A stretch of DNA of 64,000 nucleotides from DASSSQ01 sp963839285 (GTDB lineage: Bacteria > Actinomycetota > Thermoleophilia > Gaiellales > Gaiellaceae), in NCBI GenBank assembly GCA_963839285.1, contig CAWIUN010000001.1, positions 121,592 to 185,591 of the forward strand, written 5' to 3'. This document shows, in pieces, positions 43,497 to 53,092 of the stretch; position 1 is the first letter of the stretch; every line of letters starts with the position of its first letter. A model generated the notes under the pieces. That model was not told the DNA's origin. It worked only from the letters and a program-made list of their open reading frames with translations, and made no database searches. Both the position numbers and the translations under genes were made by a program.

Positions 43497-44666
43497 TCAG
43501 GCCGGCGCCAGGTCGGCGGTCGTGAGCTGCTCGGTCAGGAGCCGCTCGAACCGCGCCGGGTCGTCGCCGACCCAGGCGGCCGCGAGGCGCTCGCCCGCCG
43601 AGTAGGTGACGGCGTAGGCGCGCCAGGTCGGGTGCGTCACGAACTCGACGAGCTTGCGCGCGTCCGGCTCCGGGCGCAGCGACCAGCGCAGGGCGTAGGC
43701 GAGCGCCTCGTCCTCGCCGGCCCCGCGCTCGTGCAGGAGCTCGGCGACGTTGTCGTAGACGCGCGTCAGCGCCTGGGTCGCGGCGCGGACCTCGCGGTCG
43801 AGCTCGACGTCGTAGGGGGCGCCGAGCTCCGCCAGGATCGCCGCGCAGGCGCGCTCGGCCTCCTCGCCCATGACGTCGAGCGCGGTCGAGGCGATCCCCT
43901 CCGAGACGAGCGACTGCGGCGTGCCGACGAAGAAGGCGCTCTCCTCCAGGTAGCCGCGCCGGCGCACGAGCTCCTCCTCCTTGCGCGCGTGCTCGGTGTG
44001 ATGCCCCGGGTAGATCTCGTGCGCGGCGAAGTCCGGCACGGCGTTCGCGCGCGTCGGCAGGTCGACGTTGAGGACGACCCGGCTGCGAAGGCCGCCGAGG
44101 TAGTAGTTGAACGCGCCCCAGGGCTCGTCGCGGACGAGCTCGAGCTCGGTCGCCTCGCCCTCGGGGAGGCCGAACCGCTCGCGGACGCGGCCGCGCAGCT
44201 CCTCGGCGACCGCCGTCAGCGCCTCGAGCACGATCTCCGGCTCGAGCTCCGAGGAGCGGCGCCAGTCCCGGTAGCGCCCGGCGAGGTCTCCCGTCCCCGG
44301 CAGCAGCTCGTCGAGCCGCGCGTGCGCGTCGGCGAGCTCGTCCTCGGAAACGGTCTCGGGCTCGACGCCGTAGCAGCGGCGCACCTCCTCGGCATACGGG
44401 ATCTCCTCGCCGGCGAGCCGCCTCGCGCTCGTCTCGAGCCCCTCGAGCTGCGCCGCGAGCCAGCGCCGCCGCTGCGGGTCGTCGAGCTCGTCGAGCCGGG
44501 CGGCGAGCGCGCGTGCGTCGGCCGCGAGCCCCGCCGGGTCGAGCCGTCCTTCCGCCTCGGCCCGCTCGGCGAGCGCGGGCGGCCCGTAGTAGGCGTCGAC
44601 GAAGCCGTCGACGTGGCGCCCCAGCCGCAGGCCGAGCAGCAGGTAGCCCTCGACGAGGTCGCTCAT
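43497..44666 (-). CDS. DUF885-family putative metallopeptidase
   Basis: A 389-residue protein. The DUF885 core is seen in ANAVPDFAAHEIYPGHHTEHAR (HE..PGHH metal-site motif), FNYYLGGLRSRVVLNVDLPT and ESAFFVGTPQSLVSEGIASTALDVM (second Glu region). DUF885 proteins are distant relatives of M32-type carboxypeptidases; their substrates are poorly known. ATG 44666 overlaps the upstream stop (ATGA). It is the last gene of a cupin-SDR-MBL-like-DUF885 operon and converges on the diguanylate cyclase with an 11-base gap. Intact frame. Confidence 0.78.
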   Translation of the reverse strand: MSDLVEGYLLLGLRLGRHVDGFVDAYYGPPALAERAEAEGRLDPAGLAADARALAARLDELDDPQRRRWLAAQLEGLETSARRLAGEEIPYAEEVRRCYGVEPETVSEDELADAHARLDELLPGTGDLAGRYRDWRRSSELEPEIVLEALTAVAEELRGRVRERFGLPEGEATELELVRDEPWGAFNYYLGGLRSRVVLNVDLPTRANAVPDFAAHEIYPGHHTEHARKEEELVRRRGYLEESAFFVGTPQSLVSEGIASTALDVMGEEAERACAAILAELGAPYDVELDREVRAATQALTRVYDNVAELLHERGAGEDEALAYALRWSLRPEPDARKLVEFVTHPTWRAYAVTYSAGERLAAAWVGDDPARFERLLTEQLTTADLAPA

Positions 44667-45272
44667 CGGGCGAGCGCCGCGCGGATCGCCCCGTGCGGGT
44701 CGTCCGTCACCGGCACGCCGTGCGAGAGGCAGAGCGCCGCGAACGGCAGCTCGAGCAGCCGCTCGAGGCTGCGCCGTGCCTCGGCGGGATCGTGCATGTA
44801 CTCGGCCGACACGAGCTCGAGCTCGCCGCCCGGAGGACGCGAGAGCAGGTCCGGCACGAACGCGACCTGGTCGGCGAGCAGGAGCGTGTGCTGCGTCGTC
44901 CCGGCGCCCGGGGTGAAGAGGGCCCGCAGGCCGCCGGGCAGCTCGTCGCCGTCGCCGTAGCGTCCGTCGGGGTCCTCGTCGATCTGGCGCGAGAGCGCCG
45001 GCACGTGGACGCGCGCTCCGAGCTCGCGGCGGTAGCGCCACGACGAGCGCTGGTGCGTGCCGGCCGTGACGACGATCGCGTTCACCGGCCGCAGCTCCAT
45101 CGAGCGCCTCGGGCGCGAGCGGGAGCGGGTCGACGAGCACCGAGCCGTCGCCGGTCAGGAGCGCGTGCGCGGCGCTCGTGTGGCCGCCGATCCGCTCGTC
45201 GGAGATCCGCCAGTGGAAGACGCCCGGGACGACCTCCTCGAGCGACTGGGCGACGGTGCTCGGCTCGCTCAT
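44663..45272 (-). CDS. metallo-beta-lactamase-fold-like protein, reduced metal site, one frame break
   Basis: About 202 residues. EEVVPGVFHWRISDERIGGHTSAAHALL, then LVDPLPLAPEAL, after a break near 45099 (one extra base; CTCGAGGAGCTG expected) NAIVVTAGTHQRSSWRYRREL, LFTPGAGTTQHTLLLADQVAFV and CLSHGVPVTDD. This is the MBL fold with THQRSSW where THxHxDH is usual, so most zinc ligands are missing; a catalytic role is doubtful. Both ends overlap neighbours by four bases. Confidence 0.72.
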
Positions 45273-45988
45273 CTCGCAGACCATCCCAGATCCATCACGA
45301 CCGGTGCGCCGGTGAACGAGCGCCCGTCCGGCCCGAGCAGGAAGGCCGCCGTCGCCGCGACCTCCTCCGGCTCGATCAGCCGCTTGACCGCCTGCGGCGC
45401 CAGCAGCACGTCCTCGAGCACGCGCTCCTCGGCCAGCCCGTGCGCGGCCGCCTGCGCCGCGACCTGCTGCTCGACGAGCGGCGTGCGCACGTACGCGGGG
45501 CAGAGCGCGGCGGCGCTGATGCCGGCGGCGGCACCCTCGAGCGCGACCGTCTTGACGAGGCCCATGACGCCGTGCTTGGCCGAGACGTAGCCCGCCTTGA
45601 ACGGCGAGGCGACGAGCCCGTGGACCGAGGCGACGACGAGGAAGCGGCCGTCGCCGCTCGCGGCGAGCGCGTCCCAGGCGTAGCGGGCGAGCAGGAACGG
45701 GCTCGTCAGCAGGAGCGCGACGAGCGCGTCCCAGCGGTCCTCGTCGAAGTCGCGGATCGGCGCCACGTGCTGGAAGCCCGCCACCGGGACGACCGCGTCG
45801 AGGCGGCCGAAGCGCCCGAGCGCCGCGTCGACGACGGCGCGGTTCCCCGCCCTCGTCGTCAGGTCGCCGTCGGCGACGTCGACGCCGTGCACGTCCCAGC
45901 CGTCGGCGCCGAGCCGCTCCGCGATCGCCAGGCCGATCCCGGAGGCGGCGCCGGTGACGAGCGCGGCGCGGCGCTCCCCGCCGCTCAT
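45269..45988 (-). CDS. short-chain dehydrogenase (3-hydroxybutyrate-dehydrogenase-like)
   Basis: A 239-residue SDR: AALVTGAASGIGLAIAERL, LDAVVPVAGFQHVAPI (the usual NAG is VAG), FLVVASVHGLVASPFKAGY with the catalytic Ser, and YVSAKHGVMGLVKTVALEG (Tyr-x3-Lys). CPAYVRTPLVEQQV and IEPEEVAATAAFLL resemble D-beta-hydroxybutyrate dehydrogenases. ATG 45988 overlaps the cupin stop and its own stop overlaps the MBL-like gene. Confidence 0.86.
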   Translation of the reverse strand: MSGGERRAALVTGAASGIGLAIAERLGADGWDVHGVDVADGDLTTRAGNRAVVDAALGRFGRLDAVVPVAGFQHVAPIRDFDEDRWDALVALLLTSPFLLARYAWDALAASGDGRFLVVASVHGLVASPFKAGYVSAKHGVMGLVKTVALEGAAAGISAAALCPAYVRTPLVEQQVAAQAAAHGLAEERVLEDVLLAPQAVKRLIEPEEVAATAAFLLGPDGRSFTGAPVVMDLGWSAR

Positions 45989-46299
45989 CGCGGCCGCGAG
46001 AAGATCACGAGCAGGGCCAGCTGCTCGTAGCCGACGAAGCGGTGCTCGGCTCCCGCCGGCACGAACGCCGAGTGGCCGACGTCGAGCTCGACCCGGTCCC
46101 CCTCGACGTCGAGCACGCCGGTCCCCTCGAGCACGACGTAGACCTCGTCGTCGGCGTGCGGCTGCTGCCGGTCGGGCTCGGGAGCGACGAGCACGTAGAC
46201 GCCGAGCTCGAGCCCGGGGGACTCGTGGACGACCTCGTAGCCGCCGCCGGCAGCCTGCAGACGCTCCCTGACGGCGTGCAGATCGAGGCGGTCGACCAC
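45985..46299 (-). CDS. small cupin protein
   Basis: A 104-residue single-domain cupin: QQPHADDEVYVVLEGTGVL gives the first cupin motif (His and Glu metal ligands), and HSAFVPAGAEHRFVGYEQ the second (His). Function of such small cupins ranges from dioxygenases to isomerases to sensors. GTG 46299 starts the four-gene operon; the end overlaps the SDR gene (ATGA). Divergent from the glycoside hydrolase, with 100 bases between. Confidence 0.82.
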   Translation of the reverse strand: MVDRLDLHAVRERLQAAGGGYEVVHESPGLELGVYVLVAPEPDRQQPHADDEVYVVLEGTGVLDVEGDRVELDVGHSAFVPAGAEHRFVGYEQLALLVIFSRPR

Positions 46300-46399
46300 G
46301 GGGAAAGCCTAACCTCCGCCGTCCGATCCGGTCCTTTACATGATGCACACGCCTACCAGGTACCGTCCCGCCGTTCCCGTCGGAGGAGGTCTTCTGCAA

Positions 46400-47852
46400 G
46401 TGGCTCGTCTCGCACGCATCGCCCTGTTCGCAAGTCTCGCCGCGCTCCTGCTGCCCCTGTCCGCGCTCGCCGCCGAGCGGATGCCGGTCGGATTCCAGGA
46501 CGATCCGACCTTCCGCTGGAACGGCGACGTGCCGGCCGAGCTCGACAAGGTGCAGGCCGCCAACGCCTCGATCATCCGCGCGACCGCCGACTGGCGCGCG
46601 ATCGCGCCGAAGCGGCCGCGCAACGCCCGGAACTCCTTCGACCCGGCCTACAACCTCAACGACCTCGACGACCTCGTCCGCGGCGCCCAGCAGCGCGGCA
46701 TCCAGGTGATGATCACGATCTGGGGCACGCCCGCCTGGGCCAACGGCGGCAAGACGCCGAACTACGCGCCGAAGCGGGTGGCCGACCTGACGAACTTCGC
46801 CCGGGCCCTGGCCGACCGCTACTCCGGCCGCCACGCCGGCTACCCGTTCGTCGGCCGCTACTCGATCTGGAACGAGCCGAACCTCGGCCTCTTCCTGATG
46901 CCGCAGTTCGGGGCGAAGCCGAACAGGAAGACCGGCAAGTACGCGATCCTCAGCCCCGGCATCTACGCCAGGCTCTACAAGGCCGGCTATGCGGGGATCA
47001 AGTCCGGCAACAGGCTCGCCGAGGTCGCGATCGGCGAGACCTCGAACCAGGGGCGCGACTACCCGAAGCCGGGCGCGCCGATCTCGACCGCGCCGGGCAC
47101 CTTCGCCCGCCTGCTCGCCCAGACGAAGGGGCTCAGGTTCGACGCCTACGCGACGCACCCGTACGCGACCCGGCAGAACCTGCCGCCGACGCAGAAGGTG
47201 CGCTGGCCGAACGTGACCCTGACGCAGCTGCCCAAGTTCGAGAAGTCGATCGACCAGTGGTTCAAGCGCAAGAACATCCCGATCTGGATCACCGAGTACG
47301 GCTACGAGACGAAGCCGGGCGAGCCGTCGGGCGTCGCCCGTGCGGACGCAGGCGACCTGGCTCTCGAAGGTGATGCGGACGCTGCGCAAGGACGAACGCG
47401 TGCAGATGTTCATCTGGTTCATCTTCCGCGACTCGAAGACGAGCCTCTGGCAGTCCGGCCTCTTCACGCCGAGCGGCGCCGTCAAGCCCGCGTACAAGAC
47501 CTACTCGGCCCTGGCGCAGGTGATCGACGGCTACACGTACACGGTCAAGGCCGGCGTGCCGCCGCGCGTCACCCTCGCCGTCCCGCGCCTCTCCTACGTC
47601 TCCGCGCCGGGGCAGACGGTCGGGGTCACCTACCAGGTCTACGACAAGGCGCAAGCTGGTCGGCACGGGTCTGCCGACGGCGCCGCTCCTGATCGACCAG
47701 ACGGTGCGCTTCACGGCCAACTTCGTCCCCGAGGCGGGCCACGACTACACGATCGAGATGGACGCCAACGACATCAACGGCAACCACGTCGTGCACACGT
47801 ACGCCCTCGTCTGCCCGGCCAAGGCGAGGCGGCCAAGAAGCGCAAGGGCTAG
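46400..47852 (+). CDS. secreted glycoside hydrolase of clan A (GH5/GH39-like), three frame breaks
   Basis: About 484 residues. GTG 46400 is preferred: it is preceded by GGAGGAGG and begins the signal peptide MARLARIALFASLAALLL, cleaved near ALSALA. The TIM barrel has VMITIWGTPAWANGG, RYSIWNEPNLG with the acid/base Glu159, and IPIWITEYGYET with the nucleophile Glu299, the clan-A pair. An Ig-like beta domain follows (VTLAVPRLSYVSAPGQTVGV, RFTANFVPEAGHDYTIEM) and a basic tail AAKKRKG. Breaks lie near 47335, 47650 and 47828. It probably acts on plant or microbial beta-glycans outside the cell. Its last two bases overlap the stop of the convergent gene. Confidence 0.82.
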
Positions 47853-48350
47853 CGGCGCGCCAGCCGCGCGAACGCGAGCAGCAGGCCTACCGCTGCAGCC
47901 GCTCCGGCGGCCGCCAGCGGTAGGCCTGCGCCCACCTGCAGGCCGGCGACGGCGACGACGAGCAGGCCCGCGAGCAGGGAGGCGGCGCAGGCCGCCGCGA
48001 CCGCGGCGGCCGAGCGCAGGGCGACCTGCCGCTCGGCCCGCAGGCGTCGTGTCGAGGCCGATCGCGGCGTAGGCGAGCTCGGCGGCGAGCAGCAGGCCCG
48101 TCCCGTAGGCGATCGCCCAGCCGTCGAGCCCGTCGCCGCGGAGCGTCGCGGCGTAGAGGGCGCCGAGGCCGAAGAGCGACCAGGGGACGATCGGGGCCAG
48201 CCGCAGGGCCGCCGCCGCCCCGAGGGCGAGCGCGAGCAGGCCTCCGGCGGCGGCGCCGAGCTCCCACCAGGCGCCGGCGCGCGAGGCCGCGTAGGCGGCG
48301 AGCGCGCCCGCGCACAGCGTCGCGCCGCCGCCGAGGCTCAGGCGCGCCGG
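47849..48350 (-). CDS. membrane protein at the end of the MoxR/DUF58 operon, one frame break
   Basis: About 165 residues with four to five hydrophobic segments: ATLCAGALAAYAASRAGAWW, AAAGGLLALALGAAAALR, SLFGLGALYAATLRG, LLLAAELAYAAIGLD, then after a break near 48047 RLRAERQVALRSAAAVAAAC and AGLLVVAVAGLQVGAGLPL to TAG 47851-47849. The start is unclear: the frame enters from inside the end of the DUF58 gene and no good start codon is seen, so a further indel may be present. Unrecognised family. Confidence 0.5.
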
Positions 48351-49613
48351 GTCAGGGCGTGGCGCCTGTACGACCGCACCTCCTCCAGCGGCACCTGCAG
48401 CGGCTCGCCGTCCCGCCACTCGGCGACGGCGACGCCCGCGCGCTCGTACGCGTACCGCAGCGCCTCCCGCCGCAGCCGCCAGAGCCGGTAGGCGAGCGCG
48501 TCCAGCTCGCCCGGCCCCTCCGGCGCGAACGGGATCGGCGAGACGTCGACGACGGCGAGGTCGAAGCCGCGCGAGCGCAGGTCGAGCAGCGCGCCGACGG
48601 CCCGTTCGTCGAGCAGCGGCGTCAGCGCGACGACGAGCGCCTGCGGCGGCAGCGTCCGCGGCGGCAGCACGTCGACGTCCTTCCACGCGTACGAGAAGAC
48701 GATCTCGGTGTCGAGCAGCGCGTCGGCGATCCGGTAGGCCTGCACCGTCCCCGAGCCCGGCAGCAGCCAGCGGAGGATGCCGCCGAACCCGACCACGCCG
48801 ACCCGGTCCCGGCGGGCGAGGTAGGCCTCGGCGAGCGAGGCCGTCGCGCGCACGGCCTGGTCGAGCGTGCTGCGGCCGCCGAGGCGCGCCTCCGTGAAGG
48901 AGTCGAGGAAGAGGATCACGTCGGCGTTCCGCTCCGGGTGCGCGTCGTTGACCCAGAGCTCGGCGCGGCGGGCCGACGCGCGCCAGTTGATCCGGCGGAT
49001 CCGGTCGCCGGGCGCGTAGGGGCGGACGTCGGCGAACTCGATCCCGTCGCCCTTGGCGCGCGCGACCTGGTTCCCCGCGGTCAGCTGCGTCTCGCGGGGC
49101 GCGAGCAGCCGCCGCAGCTCCTGCTCGGACGGGTAGACGCGCAGCGACTCGCGCGTCTCCGCGCGGGCCTCCTCGACGAGCAGGCCGAGCGGCCCGAACG
49201 CGCGCAGGTGGACCTCGCCGAGCGGGTAGCCGCCCCAGCGGGCGGCGCGCACCCGCAGCTCGAGCGTCCGCGTCTCGCCGCGCCCGAGCCGGAGCGCGAC
49301 CGCGCGGGCGCCCTCGACCGGCTCGAGCCCGGGCGGCAGGTCGACGAGCACCTCCAGCCGCTCGACCGGCGTCGCGGCGGCGAGCTCGATCGCGACCGCG
49401 ACCTCGTCGCCCTCGATCGCCCGCGCCGGCTCGAGCCGCAGCGCGACGCCGACCTGCGCCCGCTCCGAGGCGGCGAGCCCGAGCCCGAGCGCGAGCGCGA
49501 ACGGGCGCGGCGAGCGCGACGAGCTCGGGCCGCCGCAGCACCAGGGCCGCGAGGAGCGCGCTCGCGCAGAAGCCGACGTAGGCGGCGAGCTTCGGCGCCG
49601 CCCCGCGCGTCAC
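48338..49613 (-). CDS. DUF58 (vWA-like) protein partner of MoxR, one frame break
   Basis: About 425 residues. GTG 49613 overlaps the MoxR stop. Two N-terminal membrane helices span a break near 49503 (one extra base). The DUF58 core is PYAPGDRIRRINWRASAR, then a vWA-like domain with VILFLDSF(TE), DRVGVVGFGGILRWLLPGSG and ALVVALTPLLDERAVGAL. DUF58 proteins are encoded with MoxR AAA ATPases and are thought to be their membrane-bound, metal-dependent clients or adaptors in envelope assembly. Confidence 0.87.
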
Positions 49614-50590
49614 TGCGCCGTGACCGCGTCCTCGGCCGCCGCGTCCTCGGCCGGGGGCGTCGGCACGGTCTCGAGCCGCTCGCGGACGACGTCCTCGGCG
49701 CTGACCCGCTGCACCCAGAGCTCGGGCCGGAGCGTCAGCCGGTGCGCGAGCGCGGGCACCGCGACCGCCTTCACGTCCTCGGGCGTGACGAAGTCGCGCC
49801 CGGCGACCGCCGCCCTCGCGCGCCCCAGCTTCAGGAGCGCCAGCGACCCGCGCGGGCTGGCGCCGACCTGGATCGCCGACGCCTCGCGCGTCGCGCGGAC
49901 GACGTCGACCATGTAGCCGCCGATCGCCTCGGAGACGTGGACGGTCTCGACCGCCTGCTGCAGCTCGAGCAGCGTCGCCCGGTCGACGACCGGCTCGAGC
50001 TCGATCTCGTCGGTCCCGCGCGCGGCGCGGCGCTCGAGCAGCTCGAGCTCGTCCTCGCGGGCCGGGTAGCCGAACGACGCGCGCAGCAGGAAGCGGTCGA
50101 GCTGCGCCTCCGGCAGCGGGTAGGTGCCCTCGTACTCGATCGGGTTCTGGGTCGCGAGCACGAGGAACGGCCGCTCGAGCAGGTGCGTCTCGCCGTCGAT
50201 CGTCGCCTGCCGCTCCTGCATCGACTCGAGCAGCGCCGCCTGCGTCTTCGGCGGGGCGCGGTTGATCTCGTCGGCGAGCAGCAGGTTCGCGAAGATCGGG
50301 CCGGGGCGGAACTCGAAGTCGCCCTCGCGCTGGTTGTAGATCGAGGAGCCGGTCACGTCGGAGGGCATCAGGTCGGGCGTGAACTGGATCCGCGCGAAGC
50401 GCATCGAGGTCACCTGCGCGAACGAGCGCGCCGCCAGCGTCTTCGCGAGGCCCGGGTAGTCCTCGATCAGGACGTGGCCGTCGGCGAGCAGCCCGAGCAG
50501 GACGAGCTCGAGCGCGTCCCGCTTGCCGACGACGGCCCGCTCGACCTCGTCGAGGATGCGGGCGGAGACGCGTGCGACCTCGGCGGCCAT
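49610..50590 (-). CDS. MoxR-family AAA+ ATPase
   Basis: A 326-residue ATPase. Walker A is altered to HVLIEDYPGLAKT, as usual for the MoxR group (G-x4-K-T), ANLLLADEINRAPPKTQAALLESMQE holds Walker B, ATQNPIEYEGTYPLPEAQLDRF is sensor 1 and the arginine finger region, and ASPRGSLALLKLGRARAAV is sensor 2. MoxR proteins act as chaperones in maturation of envelope or metal-containing complexes with DUF58 proteins. It is in the centre of a five-gene minus-strand operon. ATG 50590; intact frame. Confidence 0.93.
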   Translation of the reverse strand: MAAEVARVSARILDEVERAVVGKRDALELVLLGLLADGHVLIEDYPGLAKTLAARSFAQVTSMRFARIQFTPDLMPSDVTGSSIYNQREGDFEFRPGPIFANLLLADEINRAPPKTQAALLESMQERQATIDGETHLLERPFLVLATQNPIEYEGTYPLPEAQLDRFLLRASFGYPAREDELELLERRAARGTDEIELEPVVDRATLLELQQAVETVHVSEAIGGYMVDVVRATREASAIQVGASPRGSLALLKLGRARAAVAGRDFVTPEDVKAVAVPALAHRLTLRPELWVQRVSAEDVVRERLETVPTPPAEDAAAEDAVTAQ

Positions 50591-50599
50591 GGCCGGAAC

Positions 50600-51109
50600 C
50601 TACAGCCTCTCCAGCGTGTCCACGAGCCGTGCCAGCGCCTCGCGGTCGACGCCGGGGCCGAAGCGGTCGTCGGGCGGCTCCCGGTCGGCGCGCAGGAGCT
50701 CCCACGCCTCCTCGCCGAGCGCGGCGCGGCCCGCCGGCGAGTCGAGGTCGATCCCGCGCGCGAGCGCGAGCCGCGCGCCTGCGACCTCGCGCAGGAGCGG
50801 CCGCAGCCGGGCGTGGTAGTCGTAGGCGAGCGAGACGCCGAGCGTGACCCCGCGCTCGACCCGCTCGAGCTGCGGCGGGCGCGCGTCCTCCGGCGGCTGC
50901 CGGCGCAGCGCCCGCTCGAACGCCGAGCGGCGCACCGGCAGCGCCCGGCCGGTCGCCCGCGCGGTCGCGAGCATCGCCAGCCCGGCCAGCACGAGCAGGT
51001 AGAGGTGGAACGCGAGGTCGCGGCCGACCGTGTGCAGGACGAGGAGCACGCCGAGCACGAGCGTGACGAGGCCGAGCAGGCCCGAGATGTCGGCGAGCGA
51101 CCGCCTCAT
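50600..51109 (-). CDS. 169-aa membrane protein of the MoxR operon
   Basis: ATG 51109 overlaps the DUF4129 gene's stop (ATGA). Two helices near the N-terminus (LLGLVTLVLGVLLVLHTVG and LYLLVLAGLAMLATARATG) are followed by a cytoplasmic helical region (RSAFERALRRQPPEDARPP, LRPLLREVAGARLALARGID). Proteins of this shape are regularly found between DUF4129 and MoxR genes in actinobacteria; no enzymatic motif. Ends nine bases before MoxR. Confidence 0.72.
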   Translation of the reverse strand: MRRSLADISGLLGLVTLVLGVLLVLHTVGRDLAFHLYLLVLAGLAMLATARATGRALPVRRSAFERALRRQPPEDARPPQLERVERGVTLGVSLAYDYHARLRPLLREVAGARLALARGIDLDSPAGRAALGEEAWELLRADREPPDDRFGPGVDREALARLVDTLERL

Positions 51110-52048
51110 CGCGCCGCCCCGGGCTCGCCGTCTGCGCCGTCCGCGGTCCGGGCTCCGGCGCGCCGCCGCCGACCGCGAGCCGCCTGCCGCAGCTCGTCGC
51201 GGACGGCGGCCAGCGCCTCGATCGCGTCCTCGCGCATCGCCGGGTCGATCTCGTGCAGGCTGAACTTGGCGCGCTCGAACAGGTCGGTCAGCCGCTCGAC
51301 CGAGGGGCCGCTCGCCTCGAGCTCGCCGAGCGCGCGGGCGAGGTACTCGTACGGCGCCTCGGCCGGGTCGCGCGGGAGCCCGTGCGCGCCGAGGATCGCC
51401 TCCATCCGCGCGTAGGCCTTGATCACGGCCCGGCGCGGGTCGGTCTCGGCGCGCACGTCGTCGATCGCGTCGTCGAGCGCGAGCGCCAGCTCCTCGCCGA
51501 CCCGGAGCGGCCTCCGGGCCGCCAGCCGGCGGCGGCGCAGCCAGACCCAGGCCGCGACGGCGGCGAGCGCGAGCACCGCCGTGACGACGACGACGGCCCA
51601 CTGGAAGGTCGGCTCCGTCGCCCGGCCTGCCGGTCGTGGTGCGGCCGGTCGCGCTGCCGACCGTGGGCGGCGTCCGCAGCAGGTTGTCGCCGATCCCGCG
51701 CGAGCGGCGCAGCTCCGCGATCGCGAGCGCGATCCCGAGGAAGACGAGGAACGTGACCACGTTCGAGAGCCAGCCGCGCCTGGCGCGCGGGCCGGTGGCC
51801 GCCTTCGTGCGGCGCTGGAACCAGAGCGCGTAGATCGCGAACGGGATCGCGAGCACGTAGGCGACGAGGAAGATCGAGAACGAGTAGTCGAGCAGCGAGC
51901 CGGAGGGCGCGGCGCCGCCGGCGCCGCCGCCCCCGAGGCCGCCGCGGCTCGCGAGCGCGACGACGGCGAGCAGGGCGAGCACGCTCAGCCCGACGAGGGC
52001 GAGGCGCGCGCCCGCGGTGCTGCGTCCGTCGTCGCCGGGCTCAGCCAT
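51106..52048 (-). CDS. DUF4129-domain membrane protein, one frame break
   Basis: About 313 residues from ATG 52048. Three membrane helices (LALVGLSVLALLAVVALAS, FSIFLVAYVLAIPFAIYALW, VVTFLVFLGIALAIAEL), then after a break near 51630 a fourth (TAVLALAAVAAWVWLRRRR) and the DUF4129 region AVIKAYARMEAILGAHGLPR, TPxE-like PYEYLARALGELE, LFERAKFSLHEIDP. DUF4129 commonly ends transglutaminase-like proteins in MoxR operons; here no transglutaminase core is present. First gene of the operon, divergent from the cation transporter. Confidence 0.82.
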
Positions 52049-52113
52049 CGTGCCCGCTGAGACGCCGCCGGTGCCGCCGCGGTTGGCGCTGCCTCGCGAT
52101 CATTCGATTCAGC

Positions 52114-52129
52114 CTACCCCGGGTAGTCT
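52114..52129 (+). promoter_or_regulatory. palindrome overlapping the -10 of the cation-efflux gene
   Basis: CTACCC-C-GGGTAG (52114-52126) is an inverted repeat whose right arm overlaps TAGTCT (52124-52129), a -10-like hexamer that ends six bases before ATG 52136. An operator in this place would block transcription; a metal-responsive repressor is a guess from the downstream gene. Confidence 0.45.
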
Positions 52130-52135
52130 GGCCGC

Positions 52136-53082
52136 ATGGCCCACGGACACGGGCACGGAGACGGGCACGCGCACTCCGGCGCGACCGTGGACACGAGCGC
52201 CGACCGGCGCCTGCTCGGCGGCGCGCTCGCCCTGATCGTCGCTCTACATGCTCGGCGAGGTCGTCGCCGGCGTCCTCGCGCACTCGCTGGCGCTGCTCGC
52301 GGACGCCGGGCACATGCTCACCGACGCGGCGGCGCTCGCGATGGCGCTCGGCGCCGCGACGATGGCGCAGCGTCCGCCGCAGGGCCGCTGGACCTGGGGC
52401 TTCCGCCGGCTCGAGGTCCTGGCGGCGCAGGTGAACGGCGCCACGCTCGCCGTGATCGGCGTCTGGATCCTCTACTCGGCGGCGCGCCGGCTCGCGTCCC
52501 CGCCGGACGTGCACGCGGAGGTCGTGATCGCCGTCGCGCTCGCCGGGGTCGTCGTCAACCTCGCCGCGACGTCGCTGCTGGCGCGCGCGAGCCGCGAGTC
52601 GATCAACATCCGCGGGGCCTTCCTGCACGTCGCCACCGACCTCGCCGCGTTCGTCGGCACCGCGATCGCCGGCGTGCTGATCCTGCTGACCGGCTGGGAC
52701 CGCTTCGACCCGATCGCCAGCCTCGCTCGTCGCGTCGCTGATGTTCTGGGCCGCGTACGGGCTCCTGCGCGAGTCGTCGCGGATCTTCCTCGAGGTCTCG
52801 CCGCGCGAGCTCGACCCGGACGAGGTCGGGCGGGCGATCGCGGGCATCGAGGACGTCGTCGAGGCGCACGACCTGCACGTCTGGACGGTCACGAGCGGCT
52901 TCCCCTCCCTCTCGGCGCACGTGCTCTGCCGGCCCGAGGTCGACTGCCACGCCGTCCGGCGGCGGATCGAGGGGATGCTGCACGACCGCTTCGGGCTCGA
53001 CCACACGACGCTGCAGGTCGACCACGCGCACGGCGCCGGCAGCCGCGACGTCGAGTTCCGCCGCAGCGTCCGGCGCGGGTAA
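52136..53082 (+). CDS. cation diffusion facilitator (CzcD/ZitB-type metal efflux), two frame breaks
   Basis: About 315 residues. A His-rich N-terminus (MAHGHGHGDGHAHSG), then six helices. Break near 52241: CGCTCTACATG should read CGCTTACATG; the next frame gives YMLGEVVAGVLAHSLALLADAGHMLTDAA with the transport-site Asp and His-Asp pairs, and GAFLHVATDLAAF for the second half of the tetrahedral metal site. Break near 52728 (an extra C), after which the cytoplasmic domain VEAHDLHVWTVTSGFPSLSAHV ends at TAA 53080-53082. A Zn2+/Cd2+/Co2+-proton antiporter is expected. ATG 52136 appears leaderless. Confidence 0.9.
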
Positions 53083-53092
53083 GCTCGCCGCC

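Noticed and set aside
48359..51415. 1,018-codon plus-strand open frame over the MoxR/DUF58 region
   Set aside because: It is antisense to well-recognised genes, and its Arg/Glu/Ala-rich translation has no family features. Long mirror frames are expected at this GC content.
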